64,000 nt of DNA, from positions 60,467,501 to 60,531,500 of the forward strand of contig CM057469.1 of assembly GCA_030035585.1 (NCBI GenBank), given 5' to 3'. This stretch comes from Dugong dugon (Eukaryota; Chordata; Mammalia; Sirenia; Dugongidae). Below are positions 11,627 to 22,330 of this stretch, one piece after another; the first letter of the stretch is position 1; each line of letters starts with the position of its first letter. The position numbers and the translations under genes are program-made. The notes beneath the pieces are model-generated. The model was not told where the DNA came from. It did no database searches and was given only the letters and a program-made list of their open reading frames with translations.

Positions 11627-11753
11627 CGGAAGACAGGCCTGTTGATCTGCTTCCAAAAGGTCACATTCTTGAAAACCCAATGGAGCAGTTCTACTCTGCA
11701 CACTTAGAATCGCCATGAATTGGAATCAATTAGATGGCAACTAATAACAACAA
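11627..11753 (+). mobile_element. AfroSINE, long form, 5'-truncated
   Basis: Begins in the middle block (ggaagacaggcctgttgatc, tgcttccaaaaggtc), then tggagcagttctactctgc and an RTE-like tail caactaataacaacaa. Confidence 0.85.
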
Positions 11754-11782
11754 ATACAAAATATAACAACTGGAATAAAATA

Positions 11783-12171
11783 CAGTCCTACCTCGGTATC
11801 TGAAGGGGATTGGTTCCAAGACTCTCGCGGATACCAAAATTCATTGATGCTCAAGTCCCTTATGTAAATGGAGTAGTATTTGCATATAACCTACCCACAA
11901 CCTTCTGTGTACTTTACGTCATCTCCAGATTACTCATAATACCTAATACAATGTAAGTACTACGTAATATATTTGTTACGCTGGATAGTTTAGGGAATAA
12001 TGACCAGAAAAAAAAAAGACTGTACATGGGTCATTACAGAGGCAAACATCATAGGCCTAACTACATAATATATGTCAGCAACAATGTATGTAACATTTTT
12101 TTTCGAATATTTTTGATCCGCGGTTGGTTGAATCTTTAGATGCGGAACCCTCAGATACAGAAGGCCAACTG
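11783..12171. mobile_element. Tigger/pogo-like non-autonomous DNA transposon
   Basis: 389 bp with terminal inverted repeats: left cagtcctacctcggtatctg, right complement cagttggccttctgtatctg, followed inwards by ggataccaaaattc and its counterpart ggatcaaaaatattc. A TA dinucleotide flanks each end (11,781-11,782 and 12,172-12,173), the TcMar target duplication. No transposase frame. MER2-like by recognition. Confidence 0.8.
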
Positions 12172-12174
12172 TAT

Positions 12175-12371
12175 GTTGCTGTATGTCATAGAGTCAATTC
12201 TTATTCATAGCAACCCTATGTAACAGCGTAGAACTGCATCAGGTTTTCTAGGCTATAATCTGTACAGGAGCAGATTACCAGGTCTTTTCTTCCATAGAGC
12301 AACTGGTCGGTTTCAACTGCTGAACTTTTGGTTTAGTAGCCGAGCGCTTAACCATTGCATAACCAGGGATC
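12175..12371 (-). mobile_element. AfroSINE, long form
   Basis: Antisense: catagagtcaattcttattc, ggctataatctgtacaggag, cagattaccaggtcttttct, ttttggtttagtagccgagc and head ending accagggatcc. It begins within 4 bp of the Tigger-like element's end. Confidence 0.88.
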
Positions 12372-12387
12372 CGTAGAATCAAGTATA

Positions 12388-12554
12388 ACCAAACCAAGCC
12401 AAACCTGTTGCCGTTGAGTCAAATCCAACTCATAGTGACTCTATAGGACAGAGTATAACCGCCTTAAAGGTTTCCAAAGAGCAGCTGGTAGATTCAAACT
12501 GCTGACTTGTGGGTTAGCAGCTGAGCTCTTAACCACTGCTCCACCAGGTCTCCC
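12388..12554 (-). mobile_element. AfroSINE, short form, with 14-bp TSD
   Basis: Antisense copy flanked by tagaatcaagtata / tagaataaagtata (12,374-12,387 and 12,555-12,568; one mismatch). The insertion target starts about 3 bp from the 5' end of the preceding long SINE. Confidence 0.92.
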
Positions 12555-12832
12555 TAGAATAAAGTATAATGTAATATAATTCTGGTTGAAATAGGGTAGT
12601 ATTCTCAGTTTTGCTTTCCCCCTTAGATTTGAGAATTTAACAGGAAAAGAATTCATTTTTTAAAGGAAGAATTTAAAAAAACTTGAAGAAGTTATGCTTT
12701 ATCATTTATCCCTGACCAGTTGTGGCATATAGTCTTAGAAATACGTTGGCAACATAATCAGAGCTTATCTCATTTACTTCCTCTCATTTAGGCAAGATAA
12801 GAAAATAACTCAGTTATATAAAAATGTATTAA

Positions 12833-12990
12833 TTTCTTTAATAAATACTTTATCATGCACCCCTTTGTGCCAGGCACTGTGACATCTCCATGCTGCATGC
12901 CTTAGCTTACAAAACAAACAAATCCTTGACCTTGTGGATTCTGTAATTTCATGGGGAAAATATATAATGAACCAGAAATTAATGAGGAAC
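12833..12990 (-). mobile_element. L2 LINE 3' fragment
   Basis: gtgccaggcactgtgacatc followed by caaatccttgaccttgtgga is the complement of the L2 3' UTR motif. Diverged. Confidence 0.55.
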
Positions 12991-13804
12991 TTCTGGGTGC
13001 TTTTGGAGCCCTGTTACACAATTAAGTTATAATCATGATCAAGAACACTGGAAAATGTGTGGTGGAAGAATGTACTCAACAATGTTGATTTCTTTTTTTT
13101 AATTGTGAATACCTTGAACTAAGCATAGCTATTGCTAAATGACATGGGAGTTAAAAAAAAAAAAAATTTTTTTTTCCCCTACTGTCGTAATACTCATCTT
13201 TCAGTTATCTATACTAATGGGAGGAGCAGTAGTGTGGAACATCCAGAATGCCTGATAATCATAAAGTCATGAACGCTTGCAAACAATTTATGTGCTATAG
13301 ATTTTAGTAGCTTCACCTTCCTGGTAATATTGTGCTTCAGTGCACATTAAAATTAGTTTGCATTCCCTGTGTACACACTATCTAGATGATAAGGGAACAT
13401 GTCCAGGAAGTATGCAATATGGTTAGCAGTAGCCCTGTCAATAGATAATACATGGAGAATACAATCTGTGTCTAGCTAAGACACAATTGGTAGTATATAA
13501 ATTTGTTGATAGGACTGCAGGGCAAGCAAGAGTGTTTTTTCTATCATTATGGTCTATATTGTATCTTCCTTTAACCACATTTAAAAAAAAAACTTAAAGC
13601 AACTTAAAATTTTTATATTTATTTCTCAGACAGAAACAAAAGTATCTAAGGAAAGATAACATTAACTAAGGATGAACAGACTGAAATATTAGATAATTTT
13701 TTTTTTTCTCAGAGATTTCTGGAAGGTGAGGAAGAAAGTAAATTTTAGCTAAATATTGATAATGCAGTTCAGTGCTCTTATTTCTGAAATTAAAGATAAT
13801 GACT

Positions 13805-14246
13805 GTTCAGAGAGTCCCTGACAGACCAGGAGAAAAGTGGGGTGCAGAACTCAAATTCTAGTAAAAAGACCAGACTTAATGGTCTGACTGAGACTGGAGG
13901 CACCCCGGAAGACTTGACCCCCGGACTCTCTGTTAGCCCAGAACTGAAATCATTCCTCAAGCCAACTCTTCAGAAATAGATTAGACTGGACTATAAGACA
14001 TAAAATGATACTCGTGAAGTGAGACTAAATGGGCAGCTCCTGTCTGGAGGCGAGATGAGAAGGTAAAAAAGGATAGAAGCTGGCTGAATGGACAAGGGAA
14101 ATCTGGGGTGGAAAGTAGGAGTGTGCTGTCACATTATAGGGAGAGCAACTAGGGTCACATAACGATGTGTGTATAATTTTTCTATGAGAAACTAACTTGA
14201 ACTATACTTTCACTTTAAAGCACAATAATAATTAAAAAAAAAAAAG
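13805..14246 (+). mobile_element. L1 3' UTR, elephant type, with poly(A)
   Basis: Sense: aaaagaccagacttaatggt, ctctgttagcccagaactga, gggcagctcctgtctggagg, ending tttcactttaaagcacaat and an A-run at about 14,234-14,245. The same order of motifs occurs antisense at 63,410-64,000. Strongly 5'-truncated; no ORF2 sequence. Confidence 0.75.
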
Positions 14247-14474
14247 ACTTCATTTTAAACAATTTCCAAATTCTAAATAGTTAAAGAAAAAAATTAACAG
14301 TAACTTTAATAACCAGACAGAAGTGCTATAAATATTTTATACTTTCTTCAAGTCTTAAATAACTATTTCCTTTCATAAAAAATTTGATCATATTGAACAT
14401 TGTGTTTTCTTATTTTCACTTTGTATTTTCTTATATGTCCTATTCTTTGATTATATGTTTTTAATGTTAACATA

Positions 14475-14630
14475 AAACCCTGTTGCCATCCAGTTGATTC
14501 CAACTCATAGCGACCCTCCAGGACAGAGTGGAACTGCCCCATAGGGTTTCCAAGGAGCAGCTGGTGGATTCGAACTGCTAACCTTTTGGTTAGTAGCCAA
14601 GTTCTTAACCACTGCACCACCAGGGCTCCA
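14475..14630 (-). mobile_element. AfroSINE, short form, with 12-bp TSD
   Basis: Antisense copy with perfect 12-bp duplications aatgttaacata (14,463-14,474 and 14,631-14,642). Complete head cactgcaccaccagggctcc; one of the cleaner copies. Confidence 0.95.
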
Positions 14631-14642
14631 AATGTTAACATA

Positions 14643-15167
14643 CTATTCACCAACATAGTTAATACATTCTACTTAATTTAGGTCCGATTACTGAATACTA
14701 GGGTTACTTGAAAAATTTCTATAGAACAAGGAAATATTTTATGGTAGCTACAAGTTTGCAGTTTTGAAGCAAAATGCTTGGGTTTAAATTCCATTTCTAT
14801 ATTTTGCTTGCTGTTATTTATTGATAATTTGTTTCCCACTCTTGATTTTTCTAAGTAAATTATTATGAAACTAATAATGTTGCATTCTTTTTATGCAGCA
14901 AAGAGTCTATATTTTGATTATTTGTATTTAATTACTTTTCTCATTTTAGATAGAGAAGAATTTTTGGAACAATGTTAATAGAGGTGATAAACTGCTAAAT
15001 TACATGACATAAGCTTTCATGTTTCTATCTTCTTAGATTGTTGATTGGTTTGAAATAGGTATTAAAATTCCCATAGTAAAGGATCATTTTTCCTAGTTTA
15101 TTTAGAACATTTTAATTAAAATACATTTTAAATATTATAACATTTTGTAATATATTGATTCCCCATG
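14643..15167. other. Unassigned AT-rich sequence upstream of RTE
   Basis: No family recognised. It holds the RTE integration site at its right end. Confidence 0.4.
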
Positions 15168-15529
15168 CGTCTGCCAGTTTGTCATACTGTGGAGGCTTAC
15201 GTGTTGCTGTGATGCTGGAAGCTATGACACCAACATTCAAATAACAGCAGGGTCACCCATGATTGAAAGGTTTCAGCTGAGCTTCCAGACTAAGACAGAC
15301 TAGGAAGAAGGACCTGCTGGTTTACTTCAGAAAAAAACTAGCCACTGAAAACCTTATGAATAATAGCAGAACATTGTCTGATGTAGTGTCAGAAGATGAA
15401 CCCCTCAGGTTGGAAAGCACTCAAAAGATGACTTGGAAAGAGCTGCTTCCTAGAAGCAGAGTCTACCTTAATGACTTGGATGGAGTCAAGCTTTCAGGAC
15501 CTTCATCTGCTGAAGTGGCGTGACTCAAA

Positions 15530-16200
15530 ATGAGAAGAAACAGCTGCAGACATCCATTAATAATCAGAACATGCAAAGTAGGAAGTATGAATCTAGGAAA
15601 ATTGGAAGCAGCCAAAAATGAAATGGAACACATAAAGATCGATATCCTAGGCATTAGTGAGCTGAAATAGACTGCTATTGGCCATTTTGAATTGGACAGT
15701 CATATAGTCTACTATGCCGGGAATGACAACTTGAAGAGGAATGGTGTTGCATTCAATGTCAAAAGGAGCATTTCAAGATTTATCCCGAAGTACAATGCTG
15801 TTAGTGATAGGATAATATCCATATGCCTACAAGGAAGACCAGTTAATACGACTATTATTCAAACTTACACACCAACCACTAAGGCCAAAGATGAAGAAAT
15901 TGAAGACTTTTACCGACTTCTGCAGTCTGAAATTGATCAAACATGCAATCATGATGCATTGATAATTACTGGTGATTCGAATGTGAAAGTTGAAAACAAA
16001 GAAGGATTGGTAGTTGGAAAATATGGCCTTGGTGACAGAAATGATGCCAGAGATCGCAAGATAGAATTTTGCTAGACCAAGGACTTCATCATTGCAAATA
16101 CCTTTTTCGACAACATAAACAGCGACTATACACGTGGACCTCGCCAGATGGAATACACAGGAATCAAATCGACTACATCTGTGGAAAGAGATGATGGAAA
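15530..16200 (+). pseudogene. RTE endonuclease domain, broken
   Basis: An ATG at 15,530 opens a frame reaching ILGISELK, the N-terminal endonuclease signature, then TAG at 15,668-15,670 where the family has tryptophan. The frame resumes (IGHFELDSHIVYYAG) and runs through GDSNVKVE, the counterpart of the catalytic GDFN-type motif, to a second stop at 16,073-16,075 after RDRKIEFC. A +1 type shift near 16,122-16,130 is needed to read TWTSPDG and HRNQIDYI, the C-terminal endonuclease motif with its conserved aspartate. The domain is recognisable across its whole length but cannot yield one protein. Not a host gene. Confidence 0.85.
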
Positions 16201-16844
16201 AGCTCAGTATCATCAGTCAGAGCAAGGCCAGGGGCCAAATGTGGAAGAGACCGTCAGTGGTTCATATGCAAGTTCAAGTTGAAGCTGAAGAAAATTAGAA
16301 CAAGTCCAGGAGAGCCAAAGTATGATCTTGAGTATATCCTACCTGAATTTAGGGACCATTTCAAGAATAGATTTGATGCCTTGAACTCTAATGACTGAAG
16401 GCCAGATAAGTTGTGGAATGACATCAAGGACATCATACATGAAGAAAGCAAGAGGTGATTAAAAAGATAGGAAAGAAAGAAAAGACCAAAATGGATGTCA
16501 GAAGAGACTCTGAAACTTGGTCTTGAATGTTGAGTAACTAAAGGGAACTGAAGAAATAATGAAGTAAAAGAGTTGAACAAAAGATTTCAAAGGGTGGTTT
16601 GGGAAGACAAAGTAAAGTATTATACTGACATGTGCAAAGACCTGGAATTAGAAGACCAAAAGGAAAGAAGATGAAATAATTGAAGAAAACATTCAAGCCT
16701 CGAGTTTCAATGTTGCAGGATTCTATGTTCAAAATACTGAACAACACAAGAAACATCAAAAGAAGATGGAAGGAATACACAGAGTGACTGCACCAAAAAA
16801 AACTGGTCGACGTTCACCCATTTCAGGAGGTAGCATATGATCGA

Positions 16845-17806
16845 TAACCGATGGTACCAAAGGAAGAATTCCAAGCTGCACTGAAGACATTGGTGAAAAA
16901 CAAGGCCTCAGGAATTGATGGAATGCCAACTGAGATGTTTCAACAAATGGATGCTGGAAGTGCTCACTTATCTACGCCAAGAAATTTGGGAGACAGCTAC
17001 CTGGCTGACTTAATGAAAGAGATCTATATTTATGCCTATTCCAAAGAAAGGTGATCCAACTGAATGCGGAAGTTATCAAACAACAGCATTAATATCACAG
17101 GCAAGTAAAATTTTGCTGAAGATCATTCAAAAGTGGTGGCAGCATTACATTGACAGGGAACTGCCAGAAATTTAAGCAGGATTCAGAAGAGAACGTGGAA
17201 AGAGGGATATTGTTGATGACAGATGGATCCTGGCTGAAAGCAGAGAATAGCAGAAAGATGTTACCTGTGTTTTATTGACTATGAAAAGGCATTTGACTGT
17301 GTGGATCATAAGAAATTATGGATAACATTACTAAGAATGGGAATTCCAGAATACTTAGCTGTGTTCATGAGGAACCTGTACATAGATCAAGAGGCAGTCT
17401 TTCCAACAGTACAAGGGGTTACTGCGTGGTTTGAAGTCACGAAAGGCGTGCTTCAGTGTTGTATCATTTCACCATATTTATTCAGTCTGTATGCTGAACA
17501 AACAATCCGAGAAACTGGTCTGTATGAAGAAGAATGTGACATCAGGATTGGAGGAAAACTCATTAACAGTCTGTGTTATGCAGATTACACAACCTTGCTT
17601 GCTGAAAGTGAAGAGGACTTGAAGCACTTACTGATGAAGATCAAAGACCACAGCCTTCAGTATGGATTACATCTCAACATAAAGAAAACAAAAATCCTCA
17701 CAAATGGACCAATAAGCAAAATTATGATAAAAAGAGAAAGGATTGAAGTTGTCAAGGACTTCATTTTAGTTGGATCCACAATCAACACCCACGAAAGCGG
17801 CAGTTG
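16845..17806 (+). pseudogene. RTE reverse transcriptase domain, broken
   Basis: Starts with a KASGIDGMPTEMF stretch (RT motif with the conserved PDG/IDG turn), is shifted after QQMDAGS, and continues in other frames with IPKKGDPTECGSY and QAGFRRERG-like motifs. From about 17,260 the frame is open for about 180 codons, with the intact first catalytic box FIDYEKAFDCVDH. The second catalytic box, YADD in active enzymes, reads YADY at 17,577-17,588, so the metal-binding second aspartate is lost. The highly conserved RQG turn reads LQCC, also degenerate. The frame stops at 17,805-17,807. Confidence 0.88.
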
Positions 17807-17807
17807 A

Positions 17808-18278
17808 GAGATCAAAAGACGCATTGCATTGGGCAAATCTGCTGCAAGAGACCTCTTTAAAGTGTTAAAAAGCAAAGATGTCACCTTGAAGACTAAAGTG
17901 CACTTGACCCAAGCCATAGTGTTTTCAGTCACCTGATACACATGCGAAAGCTGAACAGTAAACAAAGAAGACCAAAGAAGAATTGATGCCTTTGAATTAC
18001 GGTGTTGACGAAAAATGTTGAATGTACCAGGGACTACCAAAAGAATGAACAGATCTGTCTTAGAACAAGTACAACCAGAATACTTAGAAGCAAGGATGGG
18101 GACACTTTGTCTCACATGCTTTGGACATGTTATCAGGAGGGATCAATCCCTGGAGAAGAACATCATGCTTGGCAAATTAGAGGATCAGCAAAAAAGAGGA
18201 AAACCCTCAACGAGATGGATTGACACAGTGGCCGCAACAAAGGGCTCAAGTATAACAACAAATGTGAGGATGACGTAG
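17808..18278 (+). pseudogene. RTE ORF C-terminal region, broken
   Basis: Continues EIKRRIALGKSAARDLFKVL after an in-frame stop, has another stop after VFSVT, then reads CESWTVNKEDQRRIDAFEL and, from 18,015, a clean frame with FGHVIRRDQSLEKNIMLG and RGKPSTRWIDTVAA. These motifs mark the C-terminal part of RTE-clade proteins. The antisense copy at 22,709-23,195 carries the same region. Confidence 0.8.
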
Positions 18279-18492
18279 AACTGGGCAGTATTTCATTATG
18301 TTACACATAGGGTAGCTTTGAGTCAGAATGGAGTCGAAGGCACCTAACAACGGTATGTTGATATAATCAAACAGTATTTTTTCTTTTTTTTGTGGGTGTG
18401 TGGGCTTCTTTTCTTCAAAGCACCATTCTACGTGATAAGAATATAATAGTAAAAAAAAAAATTAAATATAAGGATCCCTATCTTCATGTTTA

Positions 18493-18688
18493 TGGAGGCC
18501 TGGTGGTGCATATAGTGGTTAAGTGCTCAACGATAACCAAAATTTTGGTGGTTCAAACCAACTAGACACTTGGAGGGAGGAAGATGTGATAGTCTGCTCT
18601 GTAAAGATTACAGGCTTGGAAACTTTATGGGAGAGTTCTTCCTTATCCGGTAAGGTTGTATAAGTCAGAATCAATTCAGTGGCAACTG
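18493..18688 (+). mobile_element. AfroSINE, long form, diverged
   Basis: ggaggcctggtggtgcatat, ggaggaagatgtgatagtc, gtaaagattacaggcttgg and tail agtcagaatcaattcagtgg. Confidence 0.8.
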
Positions 18689-19621
18689 CTTTACCCTCAT
18701 GTTGCTATATTCTCGGAGGGAGAAAATAACAATAAACAAATAAGTCAAATATACAGTATTCCATATGGTAATAAGTGTGGTGGAGAAAAAATTTTAATAA
18801 AGAAAGAAATTAAAAATGCCAGGGGAGGTAGGTGATTCACTGTTTTAAACGGTGGACAGAGTGTGAGAAGGAGATATTTGCATGAAGACTTAAAGGAAGT
18901 AATGGAGGGAGCATGAGCCATGCAGTTACCACAGAAGGAGTGTACCAGGCAGAGACGACACAGAAGGGAAAGAGCACGTACCTGGTGTGTCTGGGAACAA
19001 CAAAGAGGCCAATGAGTTAGAAGGAGAGGAGTGGAACGTGAAGTGAGAAAAGTAATTATCATGTGAAGGCAGGCAAGTATGACTCTCTAGGAAACTGTAT
19101 GGACTCAAAACCATTGACAGGATTTTGACTATAAGGGGGCATGATTAGAGTTATGATTTAAAAGTATTGCCCTGGAAGAAATGGTAGGGAGGCAAAGACA
19201 GAAGCAGGGAAACCACTTAGGAAGTCATGGAATAATCCAAATTAGAGACTGTAGAGGCTTGGCTGAGGTAGTAAAGGTAGAGAGGCTGAGCAGTGGTTAG
19301 GGCTGAGATGTATTTTGTAATTTATATTACAGATCTTTCAAGAGATTGTGTGTGGTATTGACCAAAAAAAAAAAAAGAAGCCAAAGAAAACTGCAAAGTT
19401 TTTTTCATGAGCAAATGTATAGGACAGAGTTTATATTTACTACAATGAAAAAAGAATGAGGAAGGGACAAGTTTAGTAGGGGTGGGCATCAGGAGTTCAG
19501 CTTTAACAGGGAAAGTTTGGGAAGCTTGTAATCCAAGTGGAGATGAGTTGTAAGCAGTTGGATACACTAGACAACTCCAGAGATAGGTCTGAGCTGGAAA
19601 CATTAAGAGTCACTACTATAT

Positions 19622-19778
19622 ATTGTTGTTATTAAGAGCCGTTGAGTCTGTTCTGACTCATAGCAACCCTGTGTAAAACAGAACAAAACACTGCCCGACC
19701 CTGTGCCATTCTCAGAATCATTGTTATGTCTAAGCCCATTGTTACAGCCACTGTGTCAATCCATCTCACTGAGCATTG
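19622..19778 (-). mobile_element. RTE 3' end, 5'-truncated, inside L2
   Basis: Starts ttgttgttattaagagccgt, then ctgactcatagcaaccctgt, aacaaaacactgcccgacc and cactgtgtcaatccatctca. Matches the complement of 18,180-18,351. Confidence 0.85.
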
Positions 19779-19986
19779 ATGTCAACTTCACTGGTATGAA
19801 TCTATGTAGATAAGAAATGAGGATGTTTAAAGTTTGAGATGTGGAGTAAAACTACTAGAAGGGACTAGGTAGGAGAGTCTAGTGAAGGAGGGGGAAGAGT
19901 ACATTCTAGAAGCCAAGTATAGGAAGTGTTTCAGGGAGCAGAGATTAATCATTTTTGGCAGTTGCAGGTGATAGGTCAACTTGAAT

Positions 19987-20190
19987 TGCTGTTGTTGTTG
20001 TTAGGTGCTGTCAAGTAGATTTTTGATCTATAACAGCACTATGTTACAGAGGAGAACTGCCCCATAGAGTTTTCTAGACTGTAATCTTTATGGAGGCAGG
20101 TCTCCAGGTCTTTCTCCAGTAGAGGCACTAGGTGGGTTGAACCACCAACCTTTTGGTTAACAGCTGAGCGCTCCCTAACCAGGGCTTCTT
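19987..20190 (-). mobile_element. AfroSINE, long form, inside L2
   Basis: gctgttgttgttgttaggtg, gaactgccccatagagtttt, gtaatctttatggaggcagg, ccttttggttaacagctgag, head ending ccagggctt. Confidence 0.88.
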
Positions 20191-20660
20191 CAAGTAAAAT
20201 TAGGACTGAGAAATGCCCATTGGATTTAGCAACATGGAAGTCATTTGTGATTTGTTTATTTGTTTGTTTTTTGGTGTAGTAGAGCTGAAAGTTTAATTTA
20301 AATGGATTTAAGACCTAATCCCTCAGAAAGAAATGGAGACTGAAGGCAGACCACACTGTCAGGGAGTTTTGTTGTAAACAGGAGCAGAGCAATGGGATAG
20401 TATCTGCATGATTGACGTGGAGTAAAGAGAGAATTGTTTTTGTTTAGTTGTGTTTTGTTTTGATTTTGGTGAAAATATATATAACAGAACATACATCATC
20501 TCAACAATTTCTACACATACAATTCAGTGGCATTGATTATATTCTTCAAGTTGTACACCCATTCTTGCTATGCTTTTTTTCAAATTGTTCTACCATCATT
20601 AACATAAATCCAACGCCCCTTAAGCAAGAATTCCCCCTTTCTCTCTCCCTCCCACCCCTG

Positions 20661-20906
20661 GTTGTTGTTGTTGTTAGGTTAGTAGGTTCCAACTCATAGC
20701 AACCCTATGTACAACAGAATGAAACACTACCTGGTCCTGCACCATCCTCACAATCACAGCTGGGTTTGAGCTCATCGTTGCAGCCACTGTGTCAATCCAT
20801 GTCATTGAGGGTCTTCCTCTTTTTCATTGACCCTCTACTTTACCAAGTATAATGTCCTTCTCCAGGAACTGGTCCTTTCTGATAACATGTCCAAAGTATG
20901 TAAGAC
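20661..20906 (-). mobile_element. RTE 3' end inside L1
   Basis: gttgttgttgttgttaggtt, caactcatagcaaccctatg, gaaacactacctggtcctgc, cattgagggtcttcctcttt and ccaaagtatgtaag. 5'-truncated antisense copy. A degenerate duplication of the microsatellite-like tail is possible; TSD not resolved. Confidence 0.88.
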
Positions 20907-21487
20907 CATTGGTAAATACCAATAATCTTTGGTTTCTATGTATTACTTCATATATGTGAGATCATACAGTATTTATTCTTCTGTGACTGATTTATTTTGC
21001 TCACTGTGATGTTTTCAAGGTTCATCCATGTTGTGACATGCATCAGGACTTCATTTCTCTTTATGGCCTAGTAGTATTCCATTATATGTATATTCCACAT
21101 TTTGTTAATCCATTTGTCTGTTGATGCACATTTTTTTGTTTTCATCTTTTGACTATTTTGAAAAGTGCTACAGTGAACATTGGTGCACAGGCTTCTGTTT
21201 GTGTTCCTGCTTTTACTTCTTTTGGGTGTATACCTAGGACTGAGATTACTGGGTCATATGGTACTTCTATGGTCAACTTTTTGAGGAACAGTCAAACTGT
21301 TTTACACAGTGGCTGTACTATTTTACATTACCGCCAGCAATGAATGGAGATTCCAGTTTCTCCACAACTTTGCCAACACTTGTTCTTTTCTGGGTTTTGT
21401 TTGTTTGTTTTTGTTTTATCATGTCCATTATTATGGGAGTGAAATGGTATATCATTGTGGTTTCAATTTGCATCTCCCTAACTGCAA

Positions 21488-21643
21488 GTAGGAGCCCTGG
21501 TTGCACAGTGGTTAAGAGCTTGTCAGCAAACTGAAAGGTCAGCAGTTTGAATCCACCAGCGACTCCTTGGAAACCCTGTGGGGCAGTTCTACTCGGCCAC
21601 TATGAGTCAGAACCGACTGGATGGCACCTAGTAGCAACAACAT
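21488..21643 (+). mobile_element. AfroSINE, short form, inside L1
   Basis: Head ggagccctggttgcacagtg, body gaaaccctgtggggcagttc, RTE-like tail ggatggcacctagtagcaac. Confidence 0.9.
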
Positions 21644-21652
21644 CAATGGCTA

Positions 21653-21722
21653 GTAAACTCTATGGGGCAGTTCTCCTCTGTCCTGGGGTTGCTATGAGTT
21701 GACTCCATGGCAATGGATTTTA
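21653..21722 (+). mobile_element. AfroSINE 3' half
   Basis: aactctatggggcagttctc, cctgggg-ttgctatgagttg and tail catggcaatgg. Lacks head and middle; it may be a partial duplication next to the preceding SINE. Confidence 0.75.
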
Positions 21723-21807
21723 ATGTCTCGTGACACTGAGCATCTTCTCATGTGCTTCTTAGCCATTTAGGTATCCTATCTGGTGAAATGTCTCTTCAAG
21801 TTCTCTG

Positions 21808-22107
21808 CCCATTTTGTTTGTTTGTTTGTTTTAATTTTAAAATTTTACTTTAAAAAATGGGTTCTATATTTACATGTTTCAAAATTCAAATGGTACAATG
21901 GATGTACAGTAATATATCTCCCTCTCACCCCAACCTATCCAGATTCCTACTTAGAGGCAACCAATATTTATAATTTCTTCATAGTCTATTCACATACAAA
22001 TACTTGTGTATATTTTCCTGTTTACACAAAGGGAAGCACATTGTAGTTGCTATTCTGCATCTTCCTTTTTTCACTTAGCAATTTATATCAGCAATAGTTC
22101 TCATTTA
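21808..22107 (-). mobile_element. L1 3' UTR piece of an older subfamily
   Basis: gtttcaaaattcaaatggta, gcacattgtagttgctattc and ttttttcacttagcaattta are complement motifs of older L1 3' UTRs. Differs from the pieces on each side, so likely a separate insertion. Confidence 0.5.
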
Positions 22108-22330
22108 TTTAATAATACTTTGTTGTGTTTTCAGTGAAAGTTTCCACAGCAACTTAGATTCCCATCTGACAATTTATACACAAGTTATTCAGTGACATTA
22201 GTTTATTTGTCACAATGTGTCAGTATTCTCATTGTGTTCTCGTTGTTCCATTTCCAGTAATCTAGTTTTCCTGCCCTCCTTGTCTTTTCATCTTTGCTTT
22301 ATAGAAATTGTTGACCTTTTGGTCTCATAC
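22108..22330 (-). mobile_element. L1 3' UTR, elephant type, diverged
   Basis: gttgtgttttcagtgaaagt and cagtgacattagtttatttg, then ttccagtaatctagttttcc, parallel 63,425-63,640 in order. Older than the copy at the window end. Confidence 0.55.

Larger units (their letters stand above)
15168..18351 (+). mobile_element. RTE/BovB-clade LINE, near full length, inactive
   Basis: About 3.2 kb in sense order: a 5' UTR (15,168 to about 15,530), an apurinic-type endonuclease region, a reverse transcriptase region, a C-terminal region and a short 3' tail ending ggcacctaacaac without long poly(A). This size and order fit RTE-clade non-LTR retrotransposons, which have one long ORF. The reading frame is broken by several stops and frameshifts. 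Three other copies of its 3' end lie antisense nearby (19,622; 20,661; 22,709), and its two ends recur in the deletion derivative at 51,088-51,495 and in the SINEs. It is likely the source lineage that supplied machinery to the AfroSINEs. Confidence 0.9.
18723..20433 (-). mobile_element. L2 LINE, antisense, proximal segment
   Basis: The complement follows L2 order: 3' UTR side near 18,723 (aataacaataaacaaataag), then gagtgtaccaggcagag, ggactcaaaaccattgacag, gcaggga-accacttaggaag, catccaagtggagatg-type and gtttgtaaacaggagcagag motifs toward 20,433. Interrupted by an RTE tail and a SINE. L2 identity rests on the 3' UTR and on the complement of the RT C-terminal 'SRLDYCN' region as I remember the family. 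Confidence 0.6.

Noticed and set aside
16254..16780. Minus-strand ORFs of 108 and 80 codons
   Set aside because: Complement shadows of the RTE LINE coding region.
20661..20906. Trinucleotide-rich gttgttgtt start as a microsatellite
   Set aside because: It is the complement of the RTE 3' tail; the same start recurs in RTE and long SINE copies.
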